The notes beneath the pieces are model-generated. The model did no database searches. It was not told the DNA's origin and saw only the letters and a list, made by a program, of their open reading frames with translations. Of a stretch of DNA of 64,000 nt, positions 44,901 to 55,017 are shown one piece after another. The position numbers were made by a program, and so were the translations under genes. Numbering within the stretch: position 1 is the first letter of the stretch; every line of letters starts with the position of its first letter. The stretch is from NCBI GenBank assembly GCA_949358305.1, contig OX442318.1, positions 13,930,517 to 13,994,516 on the forward strand. Reading direction: 5' to 3'. The DNA is from Strigamia acuminata. Taxonomy: Eukaryota > Arthropoda > Chilopoda > Geophilomorpha > Linotaeniidae.

Positions 44901-44940
44901 TGACAACATGGCAAAAAACTGGCGTTCGCAGGCGGAATAA
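41902..44940 (+). CDS. Gag polyprotein with coiled coil and CCHC knuckle
   Basis: This forms the retrotransposon particle and packages RNA. The ATG at 41902 is preceded directly by 20 A residues; no earlier in-frame ATG is better placed. The 1012-aa product is about twice the usual Gag length. Residues ~1-185 are acidic and low-complexity. Residues ~187-312 form a long charged coiled coil built of repeated ERE(I/L)ARE-type heptads. Residues ~350-670 are polar linker. Residues ~674-860 form a capsid-like Retrotrans_gag domain (LIKFDGSW, NRARNWY, FHNQYGE, LREYVQRAD). A CCHC knuckle CNFCREDGHWRQDC lies at 950-963 and a basic/helical tail follows. The frame ends in a -1 frameshift signal. An intact frame plus matching LTRs implies selection until recently. 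Confidence 0.93.
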   Translation: MSKSDSNNYAATASDRETRYKQRQERERQDGTVYDPLLTPEARIHENKVETNSTEIPTEETNPIAKKLQFSGGEFEGPGTSHGENIFTKLFENPPIHSDHDPTNELDNDKILIEENGQDSPIHSFDDPNDPNNSGLNDENDRQNKLKRLTLHRSLTPSILLPNSPRSIPKRDQMTLFNSTTTTQTAILRERARANQARQEKAADRRATFEREIAREITEKRAEMEREIADQARIDALEERKAELMEELAKEHRKKVTAMEQEIARERQARQTAAAKESQEKQIVMERELARELLAKQRIIEREMARDHEIQPLSNGLGQRSETNSLQNSPERSPSAKELVAKAIEVTRVACAHGIEIDQDKDPYEELSRVIDLVNERTEKRTAENSTNQEEKRCRVNSTQPPVKKNDEQTSDSESIDSLTSHLSIRVTGLDSIVNESDEVKKELYEAFIQDRRNNQGAESWAMKNSFAMKTGQTSNTNPSDPNAELIRCINQKNQIRNEAGRNKLAMPTLEEINAVKNHLEKKHAAEAYAGRDSYVFIKKTNEGLTGTRLDDLIPPGTKLSQTSAPEKANPDNSTIAQDLANNPNTAGSSGQTSFQHNQFGLTGNGTHYPSLPSDNPRSSPLLSETDSLSNQLRTMKDELLRAMDQKLQQSRGQEIEEDDRGEVLLKRYSADRWLYSRKDNNIKWTTLRLIKFDGSWNAGNLFLDEVALTINRLGAEPDEMVSRGIPEMLINRARNWYADVQPRNWEDFVIKFHNQYGETSQEIQKRVSSMKQAPGETLREYVQRADSLFREMDKPFDQHAQKALFEQGLNETATKVLREMNAPKGDNFKAILAFVEKKHTEVNARYNENLTKEERALGVARQQRIQERSIDSTKLLQSRNYLNGNIEPLLSKRNNSGSNPIPPPGNAYQTKTSSAEDRSEDHLDLISSSCYREYTKGPVNREGGKSGPCNFCREDGHWRQDCPERAKQKVNEKVAEREELLKMLGKEQERIMKEFTAKFDNMAKNWRSQAE

Positions 44941-44957
44941 AGATAACTCCGTCTGCG
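44913..44957 (+). promoter_or_regulatory. Programmed -1 ribosomal frameshift signal at gag end
   Basis: The slippery heptamer A AAA AAC (44913-44919) is in the correct gag phase (GCA AAA AAC = A1004-K-N). A 7-nt spacer TGGCGTT follows. Then CGCAGGCGGA (44927-44936) pairs with TCCGTCTGCG (44948-44957), nine Watson-Crick pairs plus one G-U. The gag stop TAA (44938-44940) lies in the 11-nt loop. Heptamer type, phase and spacing match known retroviral and retrotransposon gag/pro shift sites. Confidence 0.85.
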
Positions 44958-45329
44958 CAAATCTCGTCACCCATAGATTTCGAACTGATCAAAAAACTAA
45001 TCACCAAGCTGAGAAAAAACTCAGCAGTCCAGCGATACTGGAATAACCAGTTATCCCCAAGACTAAGGCCAGTTATGTTGACCTATTTTAAAAATTTGAG
45101 TATCTCTCGTTCTCATTTTAAATTCATCACAAAAAGTTTATTCAGATGTAAATTATTTCATAAAATAAGTAGTTTTCTTGGCCAACCTGCAAACGTTGGT
45201 TTGGTCCCGATAGTTTATTCTTGGGGAGGGACGTGTGGTGATTCCGAATCACCTGAAGATAAATTGATAAGATTTATCGTGTTGATGAATCCGACCGCCA
45301 GGAGCGCTACTAGAAATAGACTAGATTGA
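44919..45329 (+). pseudogene. Residual -1 frame (deleted pol start)
   Basis: The frame entered by a -1 slip is open for 136 codons, runs through the 3' untranslated part and ends inside the 3' LTR. The first ~50 codons (LAFAGGIKITPSAQ...) look coding and probably are the start of the ancestral pol. No Asp-protease triad DS/TG is reached before sequence character becomes AT-rich near 45080, which I take as the deletion scar. A hairpin GCTGAG-A6-CTCAGC lies at 45008-45025. Confidence 0.55.
45223..45233 (+). promoter_or_regulatory. Polypurine tract of Gag-only element
   Basis: GGGGAGGGACG directly abuts the 3' LTR start TGTGGTGA and mirrors the tract at 1374-1385. Confidence 0.75.
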
Positions 45330-46170
45330 CTAGTCTCGCATTTCTGCGGATCTGAATAATCAGAATAATCTATATATGACGTCACTTCCGGTCAGTATAT
45401 AAGACCGAGGCTTGACCGGAAATGACACTACAGTTACCACAATTCAGCAAGAGCACCACTTTCCTCACCTTTCAGGCCGTTTCATCGGATTGATCGAGGA
45501 CCGGTGCCCGCTGATAAAATCAACTGTAAGCAACAAGCCGCATTTATTTAACGTGGCCAATCCACGTTAGAATAAATATCCGAATCTATCGTTTAATTCG
45601 CACGAAGCGAATTCCCGCGTGTTTGTTCGAAACACGTGTCAACCGAACATAATTTCGGGACTAATCCACGATCGATACGAATCGCCAATCGATCGCCGAA
45701 GAAAATCACGTACGCCACGTGTTCCGCAAGACGTATTCCACACGAAACGGATCTCGTTTAGTTTGGGCTCACCGAACGCATTGGCGAAAGAATTCTGCGC
45801 ACCACGCGTACGGAACAAGACGGATTCAGTTTGGATTCAACCTAACACTTTGGCGGTAATTAACACGCGCGCCACGCGTCCCAAACGAAGTAGGCCTCGT
45901 TTGATTTCACATCCAAACTGCCAAGCGAATTGAGACTGACTCGATTCGCGAAGTGTAAAAAATATAACCCTAGACAACAACAGAAGCCACGTGTAAGTCT
46001 AAACAATTGAGGGCTAATTGTTTAGCAACAACTCGTATTCGCAACAGGATCCGAGACCATCAATCATACATTTATCTGACTGTATTAATTATTCCTAAGT
46101 TAATAATAAAGTGTATTGCTTGTCCCGACAAAGTATTTGTATTTCTTAACCTCAAAGTCGAATCACGACA
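45234..46170 (+). repeat. 3' LTR of Gag-only element
   Basis: This matches 40855-41791 along its whole 937 bp by eye. The TATA box recurs at 45396-45402 and AATAAA at 46105-46110. Confidence 0.93.
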
Positions 46171-46174
46171 ATGT

Positions 46175-46740
46175 GTGCAAGCAGAAAGTATCAGCGCAGG
46201 GCGCAGGAGTGATTTATAATGTAAAACGCACCTTTTTTTTACATTTCAACATCTCTAAAAACTGGGTGCATCTTAGAATCGATGGTGTATTAGAATCAAA
46301 GAAATATAGTACCAAACAAAACTAAAAACAATTCAGGAGCCAGCCCCTATTTCTCAAGTGCCAGTATACAGTATACCGGTACTTCATTTTGCACATAAGG
46401 GCTAAAAAATTTAGGCGCCAGGAACAAATTTTCAGGCGCCATGGAAACCGGGCGCCCGGTATTTGTCGACCCCTGATTCGTTGCATTAAAAATTAAAAAT
46501 TTCCCTTATTAGTCATATGAAAGATGATGTCATTCTCCTTATGTCTACTACTAGACCTTTTTTAAGAGGTTGTTTTCACAGACTGGATAAAAGGTGTGTT
46601 AAAAGGTTATATTTAGCATGCTTGGCCACACACAAGTCACATTAATTTTGATAATGAGGTAAATTGGCACTTTTTAAATAAGACACTTTAGTATTATTAT
46701 TATTAAAGTTTTTATTCCCATTCAGTAGTACATGGCCTTA
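46175..46740. other. Split palindrome arm and hAT-like end
   Basis: 46175-46209 is the right arm of the fold-back repeat hit by the LTR element. At 46447-46460 lies the perfect palindrome ACCGGGCGCCCGGT, followed by TTTGTCGACCCCTG (ending 46475). Its complement CAGGGGTCGACAAA is a hAT-style terminus. The other end is not identified. Confidence 0.45.
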
Positions 46741-47162
46741 AGGTGGAAACACAAGGGAGCGGGTAAAATTCCAAAGCTTGCTGGTACAAATTTAAAGAGG
46801 GAGTCATTTCCAAGCTCACTTGACCCACTTTTGGCTTACTAGCTTAACTGGCAAACTTAAGCTAGCTACGTAGCTAGCTACGTAGCTAGCTAGCTGGCTA
46901 CCAGAAATTTCCGCCCAAATCTCCTGCTAGACTTTCCTCACGATTCTGATTGGCTGTCAGAGTCACATGACCAAAACACCAGCAAGCTTGAAGATGTTAA
47001 ATCAAACTCAGTTTGATCGGAGCGGGTGAGTACAAGCTCGCTTCAAAACAAAGCTTTGAATAAAAACGCAAGCATGTGTTTGCTCAAGTGGGCAAGTATT
47101 TAGCCGCTTTTTCAAGTGAAAGCAAGCTTTTAAATTTTACCCTCTCGCTTGTGTTTCCACCT
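46741..47162. mobile_element. PIF/Harbinger-like MITE, 422 bp
   Basis: Inverted ends of ~45 bp at ~85% identity start AGGTGGAAACACAAG, with 3-bp TTA duplications (46738-46740, 47163-47165). A 3-bp TTA target fits PIF/Harbinger. Inside, 46861-46900 is a palindromic GCTAGCTACGTA run. No ORF of note. Confidence 0.65.
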
Positions 47163-47165
47163 TTA

Positions 47166-49650
47166 AGAACCTTCTGATGCATGTTTTTGAAGTCTAAAAA
47201 TTGTCCATATCCTTGTAGGCATTTAAGAAGAATAATGCATTTACATTTCCAGAAGCTGAATGCACCTAACCCGAGCCTGTAATTTAGAGTTAATGGCAAC
47301 CACCACAAAGTGCAAAACATGTAAATTATTTATTTTTAACTTTGCATTCACCGTTACCAGTAACAGTTTGTTACTTATTCACTTTGTGTCGTCGTTTTCT
47401 TCTAATGAGATACTTAACGAAACGGAATTACAAGCTGAAAAAATTGATTTTACAATGTATGAAATAATTGGAATTTTGCATGTTTCTATTCAAGCAATCA
47501 CTATTAAGAAGAAAGAAAAACCATTACTTTGAAATGAGTTGCTGCTTTTGTTGATGTAAATTACAAAAAAAAAGTTTCTATTAAAAAAATACTAAAATTA
47601 AAAAAAAAAATTATTGATTAGTCTTCCATCGCTTCATTTTTTGCTACACATCCTCATTTCTGCTGTCAATCTGTGCAAGAATGATCCACCACCATCTGTT
47701 GTGGAGATAGAAGCCAAATCTGGTTGGTAGCCAATTCATCACGCCAGGTGGCTAGGCGTGTGACTTTTCAGCCTCATTACACAAAGGCTCAAGAATCTTT
47801 TTGTACTTGAAGCAAAAGATTTGGGTGAGTATTAGGTTTTAGATCATGTAGTTTCAGGTTGCCTGCAGTGATTGATTGGACTAACTCCACCGCTACCATC
47901 ATCTTATTTCTCAAGAGTGTATCGTGTTTTAGGTGAGGAAAAGAATGTTACTCAGGAGTGTTTGCGATGTGCTCAGTTCAACTGATAGTTTCATGTGAAT
48001 TGAGATCGATTGGGATTGGCTTCTCATCAATGGCACTCCGGTCTTATCTAATGACTTATGGCGTGTAATGATAATGTAATGTTTATGGGAAATGGTTTAA
48101 TGGATCGGCTAGTATTGGACATTCAATCGTGAGTTACAACTTGCTAACCATTAAACTTTGTATTCGCTGCTTGCCCTGATTTTCTGTCGCCTTTTGTTTA
48201 ATGCTTGTTCACACTTAAACCACTTTTCTACATAACCAACCAACTTATAGGAGCACGTGTTTTCGCACTTATTCGAGTTTTTTACAACTCGCAACAAAAA
48301 TGTGACTGTTTAAACTCGATGTCATGGTTAACTGCCAAACTTTTTTGGAGAGGTGTATTAATCACTCCTTGTCAGAAACGTCATGTATTAGAAAAAATCT
48401 AATTCACAAGTATGAACCGTCTGAAACAAACTTGTAGAAATTAGACTTTCTAAAAAGTGGTTTAAATGTGAACTAAGCATAAAACGATGGAGATAGCTCC
48501 ATCCCTTAGATTCTCAAAGTACAGGGTGTTCACAAAGTGTTTAGATTGTACGCTATTTTTAGCACGTCCTACACTCCCTGGTTTAAAGTATCATTTATAC
48601 ACATCAGAATTAGAATGGAGGTGTCTGCAAAGAAGCTTTTCACTTTCACCATTTCACTTACTGACTAATTTAATCAAGCCAAATGCATTCCGCTTAAGAT
48701 AAAAAGCTTTTTGACCTCTCACACATGGGGTTGCAAGAACTCCCCCTAATTACATTTGACTTACTCTTAATTTGCACATCTGTATAAGTATGTAACCAAC
48801 AATTTAAACTCCAGTTGAACATTGAACAGAACTTCATTGTCTGATCATATTGAATGCACATTTTCTTATGTAAATGCATTTAGGTGGCAGGAGGGAGAGT
48901 TTAAAGTGGCTCAATCTAAGTTTGCTGAATATTCTCTGCAATTTGAAAGATGGAAAACATTTAGTTCAAATGCTTTTGTCCTGGTTTTTAAAGAACTTTT
49001 TTTCAGTGTTTTTGTTCTTTTTATCACACACTCACACAGAGTTGGAAATATGGCTGGGTTCTAAGCTGTGTAAACTATCTTTTTGTTGCTTTGGAATAGA
49101 AATTATGATGATTCTTTTTCTGCTACTGATAACTTTTTATGTTTTACTTAGGACTTAAAATAGTTCCAACCCATAATAAAAAATACCACAAGTTTGTGTT
49201 GAATTCTTCAAGGACATGGGCGTGGGAATTTTGACAAACATTTGAAAATGCAATAAAAAGTTAATATCTCAGATAATTATTTATAAACTCCAAACTCCAA
49301 CAGAAGTACATGGTCATTTGGAAAGGTGTTGGCACTTTGCACTTTGCAGTGAGTGATATCTTTACAGGTACAGTTGGACAACCCGATATTAAAGGGAAGG
49401 CCATTCCACAAAGGACACATTGCCGGGAAAGGTTTTTCGAAAGATGTAGCGTTATATATTGATCTCAAGGGTGCAGCGTTGTGGAGTCCTATCCTCTGTC
49501 CTATTACACGGAAGTAATTAAGCAAACTACCGTAGATGTTCTAATTGCGCCCCCATGCGCAATTTACAAAAAGATTTTTTACCCCACGCGCAATAGGAAG
49601 CCCGTGCAGTAATAAAGGCCTAATGGGAAATAATACGTGATGGGAAAGAT
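47166..49650. other. AT-rich DNA with an orphan mariner-like end
   Basis: TA-CAGGGTGTTCACAAAGTG at 48520 is mariner-like. Around 49540-49600 a GCGCCCCCATGCGCAATTT/GCGCAAT motif pair looks like a MITE remnant. No gene is supported. Confidence 0.4.
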
Positions 49651-49652
49651 TA

Positions 49653-50030
49653 CTACCGTCTTCATCCGAAAATAAGACCGTAGTGTTGTATTCGAATATA
49701 ACACCACCATCGTGTTATATTCAGCCATAATATCATGTAAGTTTGTCGAAAAAGGAAAATTGTTATTTACTCTATTAATTATTCTATTAATACTCTATTA
49801 AAAAAAAAACAATATATAAATTAACAAAAACAATAATATACTGCATGTTTTAAATATTTTTATACAAATCTGAATATAACACCATGGGAATATATTCGAA
49901 TATAATACCACAGTGCTATAGCTGAAGTGGTGTTAAGTTATATTCGAATTTTTAAACAGTTTCACAAATTACAGTTTTCAAAGAAACTCCAATAAAACAC
50001 CAAGGTGTTATTTTCAGGTGAGGACGGTAG
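49653..50030. mobile_element. CTACCGTC-ended MITE
   Basis: The ends CTACCGTCTTCATCCGAAAA and the complement of CTACCGTCCTCACCTGAAAA pair at ~85%. The interior repeats TTCGAATATAACACCA motifs in both orientations. The target duplication is unclear. Confidence 0.6.
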
Positions 50031-52935
50031 TCTACAACAATGTCGGCTAAAACAGGGCTTCTAAAACTGTTGATCGCCATATAAAGTCTAGTAACTGAAT
50101 GTGGGTGTCGCAAAATGTTGCAAAACATACTTCTGTCATTTTGTACTATGTAATACTTATATAATACCTATACCCAATATAGTGTAAAAATTTCTTGGGC
50201 GAAAAGGGGCCACAAGTAGAAAAGGTTTCAAATACCACAGATTTCCAATTCATTGTATTGCATAAAGCATAGTAAAAGTGCTAACACTCTACAATTGTCT
50301 CAAATGAGATGAGAGGAACTTTACCATTTTTATCTTCAACCTCGCCTTCACTTGGTAAGCCTAAGGTCAAAAATGTAATACCTCAATTTTGACATGACAA
50401 ATAGACATGATAAATAGACATAACTCAGATTTTACATGAGCCACAGAAGATGACCTTCAATGATACAATCAATCATTATTCTGGTTTTATGGTTGAAAAC
50501 GCAAAACTCTAATCTTTTTGACTGACAAGAAGACGGCAGGAGTGTGTAATCCACAATTGTTAATTTTTTTTAAAAAATAAAGTATTCACATGACCTAAAC
50601 AATATTTTTTCTTATATTTAAATGCACCTCTCTTTCACATTGTTTCAAACAGTTACAACACACAGAATTCTTTACTGTGTGTTGTAACACTATTTTTTCA
50701 TTTTTTGAGTAAAGAGGCCAATTTTATCAATACACTTGGTGAATAGGCTGCTGTTCTAGGACTAGTTCTAAGGACATGTGATATGTGACATCATAACTAT
50801 TCACAAGTTCCAAGATGTCTGCCCCATGGAGGATATGAACAACAGCTGGTGACTGCATTTTCCAAATAAACACTTTTTCTTTTCAGATTTCTACATTACA
50901 ACAACATCAGAATATCAACTAAACAGCAACTTCCCCAATTCCGCTATCGTACACAATACACACATCGTTGTATCATCTATTCTAAACGAATAATTTACTA
51001 ATTAATAAAAATTAATTTTAAAAAATTAATTTTAAATATTTGAAATCTTAGATTTAATTGACACTTCAACTAATTATATTTAAATTTAAATATAACATTG
51101 TCATAGCCACAATTGCTTGTGCCTTGTGACATTTGTGGCAACTGTGGAATTGTGGTTGAATATTTATGAACAACAAAAGTTGACTGTTTCAACCACAATT
51201 TTCATAATACCGGCAATTATTGCATCTGTTATATCCTGGCAAATTGCAACAGACAGCTTGAAGAAGACAATCTTCATAACATATTCTTGCTCGTCATAAC
51301 ATGTCGAAAAATAAACTGACTATACGTCGTGTGCTTTGTTATGCAATAATGGAACAATGTTTCCAGCTCGTACTTTTTCACTAGTTACATATCCACTAAT
51401 TACCATTGGTCAGTGAACATATTACTGCTAGCTTCCGCATGCATAATAGAAAAAAGTGCCAACAACTTATTCTTTGTATTGTATAATAAAAATCAATTTT
51501 TTTCAAAAAAACATTTTTTTTTTTTAGTTTTTGTACATTTTCAGGAAAAAAAGCCACACACAACGAGTTTTAAATGTAGCAATGCACTAAACAAATGGTG
51601 ATCTACAACTTTGCAATTGACATTTTTTGCGTAGCATTGTTGGTTTAAAAGTTACGAGTTGCAAAACAGTGATGCAACAATGTCACATGAATTTAACATG
51701 TTTCATTGAATTTCTCACATGTCCTTTACTTAAATTCATAATCAAAAGTTTTTGTTTTAAATTAAGGTGATTGTGAAATAATTCACCTGGTAGGTGTTCG
51801 GCCGAACACCCTGTATATTAAACATTGTAAACATATTAATTACATAAAAACTTGAGTTCCTGACGATTAGATACATTCAATCTAAACCCACCTATTTTTT
51901 TTACATTTTTTACCACTAAAAAAACCAATAGTGGAAATGGAAACCGAACCTTCGACTTCGCTTGGAGTAAAAAGAATAAAATTCGAACCACATATAGGTT
52001 GAGCCCAGCACAGGTAGACATGTGAGAAGTACACACCGTCACAGCAGCTGCTCATGTTGATCCAATACTGCCACGTGCATCGCTATTTCCTTCGACCCAC
52101 AAGTACTTCAAAGCAAACCGTCTGCTTTTTTCCTTTCTTTTTTAAAACCCTTGAAACTAATCTCCAGTTCTTCTGCAAACAAACAAGTCATGTTTACCTC
52201 CCGGAGTCCCAATGCATTATACTTCAGCCAACTCACTTTAAAACTAGACTAAAAGCAGCAGGAAACCAGCATCATTTGATATTCACTACGCAATGCCACT
52301 GTGATTACAAGGACTCAAACACATATTGATGACCCCAAGCTCCAACATATTGTTACGGTACTAATTCACATCAAATGCACGTCTCGGCTCCCAGGTTATG
52401 GTGCTTATACCATGTTCGCACTAGACAGGCTAGACAGCATTTCAGCTAGCCTAGCTTAAGTTGTTATTAATTCTCTTCTTAATATGACGTGGAACAGGAA
52501 ACTCAATCAATTGTTCTTCAAAACTCTCCAAATTGCAAAAAAACGGGTTTGAACTGCAAAGAAGCTGACAAGATGCAAACAGGTTGACAGGGTACAAACT
52601 ACTGACTTTTATTCTTAAAACAAAATAGGTAAAAAGGGGGAGTTTTAATCCCCACATTCCAATTATCATGTGACCAAAGGATCAGCAAACTGGCCCTAAG
52701 GCAATCACAAATAAATTCAAATTTTAACTAAGCAAACGCACAATCAAATCAAAACCCAATCCAAAATTACCAAATTAAACAGTAAAATGAATTATATCAC
52801 TAAAATGCATTAAATATAAATTAAATCTAAAAACATAATATCTTCATCAAATAACTCAAAATGATGACAAATCCAATAAAGACACAAAAACACACTTCAT
52901 AAATCCAACAATCATTTATAGAAACGATAAAAATA
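50031..52935. other. AT-rich DNA with two perfect hairpins/palindromes
   Basis: At 50652-50688 a 14-bp stem GTTACAACACACAG with 9-nt loop. At 51793-51810 the gapless palindrome GGTGTTCGGCCGAACACC, followed by CCTG-TA, a mariner-like end in reverse. No gene is supported. Confidence 0.5.
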
Positions 52936-53001
52936 CTTAAACTAGTCTGGTCCCCTATTTGGGGTTCGCTTAAACTAGTCTGGTCCCCCATTTGGGGTTC
53001 G
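52936..53001. repeat. 33-bp tandem duplication
   Basis: Two copies of CTTAAACTAGTCTGGTCCCC-(T/C)-ATTTGGGGTTCG differ at one base. Each can form the stem CCCC/GGGG. Confidence 0.9.
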
Positions 53002-53037
53002 CTTCACCACAACACAACTCTTTTTTAAAACTCACTA

Positions 53038-53532
53038 GCCCCATTCAATAACTTTTCGTCTAAATTTTCGTCTCCACGAATTTTTAGACGAAATGTTTTG
53101 TTTCTGAATGCAATCGTTTATTTGGAAACCAAATACCAAACTTGATCTGGGATTCCACAAGATTAAGTTCTAGGTCATATCCCCGCTGCAAGGCGCATAG
53201 GGGTATTTTTTTCCGAGATTTTGTTTCCCTCGCTTTTTCTATTGTTTCCAACCCAAATAATAACCGTAGTGATGATTATTATTGTTGTTCACTCTAAACT
53301 AACAATAACTGCTTCAAAATTGTACTTACGATCAAGATGGTTGCGACCGATCTATCGGAAATCCAAGATGGCTGCCAAAAATACCCGATTTGCACGAAGA
53401 TTTAAACAACCTATTTAGATCGTTTATTTTCAGCCCGTTTAAACCCATTTAAACGAGCTTTTAAACGAGAACCTCGATTAAAAGTTTGTGCAAATGGGTT
53501 TAAATGACCGTTTATGAGTTATTGAATGCGCC
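53038..53532. mobile_element. 495-bp TA-flanked MITE
   Basis: The ends GCCCCATTCAATAACT and AGTTATTGAATGCGCC are inverted repeats, flanked by TA (53036-53037, 53533-53534). The interior has GTTTAAAC/TTTAAACGAG motifs. It is related at the ends to the GCTGCATTC family. Confidence 0.7.
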
Positions 53533-54366
53533 TACTATAGTTTTAACAATTGTTGAGCCAAACCGTTCAGACTATTAACATATTTTAAGATTCATCCGGA
53601 CAATAGTAACAATAAGTCCACACATTACCAGGAGTAAATAATGTAACACCAACCACTTTTGATCACTTGAAGGCAGCCCAAATGACGTTGATTTCATATT
53701 GAAGCAATTAATTTCTGAATTAATTTGTAACTTTTCTTTATTTTTTACGCAGAAATGGCGTCTGATTAGAAGAACAAAAACATTTGCATAAAAACTAGCA
53801 GAATTAAACAAAATTTAAAAATAGTTTCTGCAAACCAACAATTTTAAATCCATCAACTTTAGTACAATGAAGAAAACTTCAACTTGAATGTTTGCAACAA
53901 GAGACAAGTTTTATACCTGAATGCAAAGTCATAAATAAAAGTGATTGCCTGTGCACAGAATATGCATAAAGCCAAAAATAGAATGTTGTTTCAAGACTGC
54001 AGGGACACTAACAAGGGGAGAGCACCAATAAGCTATCACAGATTGTTGTAATATTAAACAAGAAGGATTGTTATATCATGCTGAATGAGACCCTAAAATA
54101 ATTTCATTCCATAAACAGCCAACAATGCAAACAATGAGCTGAAAGTTGGCACTATTTTGTCTGTGTATACATCAAATCTGAGCAATCAGGCCTAGTGTAT
54201 GAATACTGTAAACAACAGTTGCTAGGTAAAAAATAGTTCCAAGATCCAAGTTCAATTTTACCATTTAAGATTCAATGATGTCATTTCCTCTTTTGATATC
54301 ACATGACATATGACATCAGAACTTTGTTCAACAACATGACTGTCTTCATGAAGGCAATAATAGTTT

Positions 54367-54438
54367 GTAGTGGTGGTTCAGTGGTTAAGGCAATAGACCA
54401 GGAATCTTTCCACACAGGTTCAAATCCTGTTAGGTGTG
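54367..54438 (+). pseudogene. tRNA-like sequence, left arm
   Basis: GGTTCAGTGGTTAAGGC resembles the D-arm/A-box of Ser/Leu-type tRNAs. ACAGG-TTCAAAT-CCTGT is a perfect T-arm containing the B-box GGTTCAAATCC (54417-54427). The anticodon and acceptor stems do not pair, so it is tRNA-derived, not functional. Confidence 0.55.
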
Positions 54439-54612
54439 AAAATTTTTACATTTATTTTTTGTTAAATTTTAGCAGTTATTTTAATGTTTGTAATTTTATA
54501 TTTGTTTTCAGAAAATTTTAATTTGGTTAATTTTAATTTTTTAACAAATATAAAATTACAAACATTAAAATAACTGCTAAAATTTAACAAAAAATAAATG
54601 TAAAAATTTTCA

Positions 54613-54685
54613 CACCCAACAGGATTTGAACCTGTGTGGAAAGATTCCTGGTCCATTGCCTTAACCACTGAACCACCACTACAAA
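54613..54685 (-). pseudogene. tRNA-like sequence, right arm
   Basis: The mirror copy of 54367-54438 on the other strand (B-box complement at 54622-54632). A few substitutions distinguish it from the left copy. Confidence 0.55.
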
Positions 54686-55017
54686 CTATTATTGTCTTCA
54701 TGAAGACAGTCATGTTGTTGAACAAAGTTCTGATGTCATATGTCATGTGATATCAAAAGAGGAAATGACATCATTGAATCTCAAATGGTAAAATTGAACT
54801 TGGATCTTGGAACTATTTTTTACCTAGCAACTGTTGTTTACAGTATTCAGATTTGATGTATACACAGACAAAATAGTGCCAACTTTCAGCTCATTGTTTG
54901 CATTGTTGGCTGTTTATGGAATGAAATTATTTTAGGGTCTCATTCAGCATGATATAACAATCCTTCTTGTTTAATATTACAACAATCTGTGATAGCTTAT
55001 TGGTGCTCTCCCCTTGT

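Larger units (their letters stand above)
40855..46170 (+). mobile_element. Gag-only LTR retrotransposon (non-autonomous)
   Basis: The element is 5316 bp with 937-bp LTRs at both ends, a 4-bp target duplication ATGT (40851-40854, 46171-46174), primer-binding site, one 1012-codon gag and a polypurine tract. No protease, reverse transcriptase, RNase H or integrase is encoded in any frame. LTRs match throughout by eye, so it moved recently, presumably with enzymes from an autonomous relative. TG...CA LTR ends, a 4-bp duplication, a proline-type primer site and a Retrotrans_gag-like domain point to the Ty3/gypsy side. The layout resembles the TR-GAG elements described in plants. Confidence 0.93.
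54011..55017. repeat. ~1-kb palindrome with tRNA-like modules
   Basis: The left arm 54011-54506 and right arm 54543-55017 are reverse complements with few mismatches, around a 36-bp AT-rich spacer. The left arm has one extra 21-bp block (about 54179-54199). Each arm carries a tRNA-like segment with an A-box-like and an exact B-box-like motif, so two Pol III-type promoters point at each other near the centre. Confidence 0.85.

Noticed and set aside
48522-51813. 3.3-kb mariner bounded by CAGGGTG ... CACCCTG
   Set aside because: Too long for mariner, no transposase ORF, and inner bases of the two ends do not match beyond the first ~10. They are treated as separate remnants.
54367-54438. Functional tRNA-Ser gene
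   Set aside because: The T-arm is perfect but the anticodon stem is broken, the apparent anticodon is not a Ser one, and the acceptor stem does not pair.
54303-54746. Two near-identical ORFs of 72 and 94 aa on opposite strands
   Set aside because: They are the same sequence read from the two arms of the palindrome and span tRNA-like sequence. Not coding.
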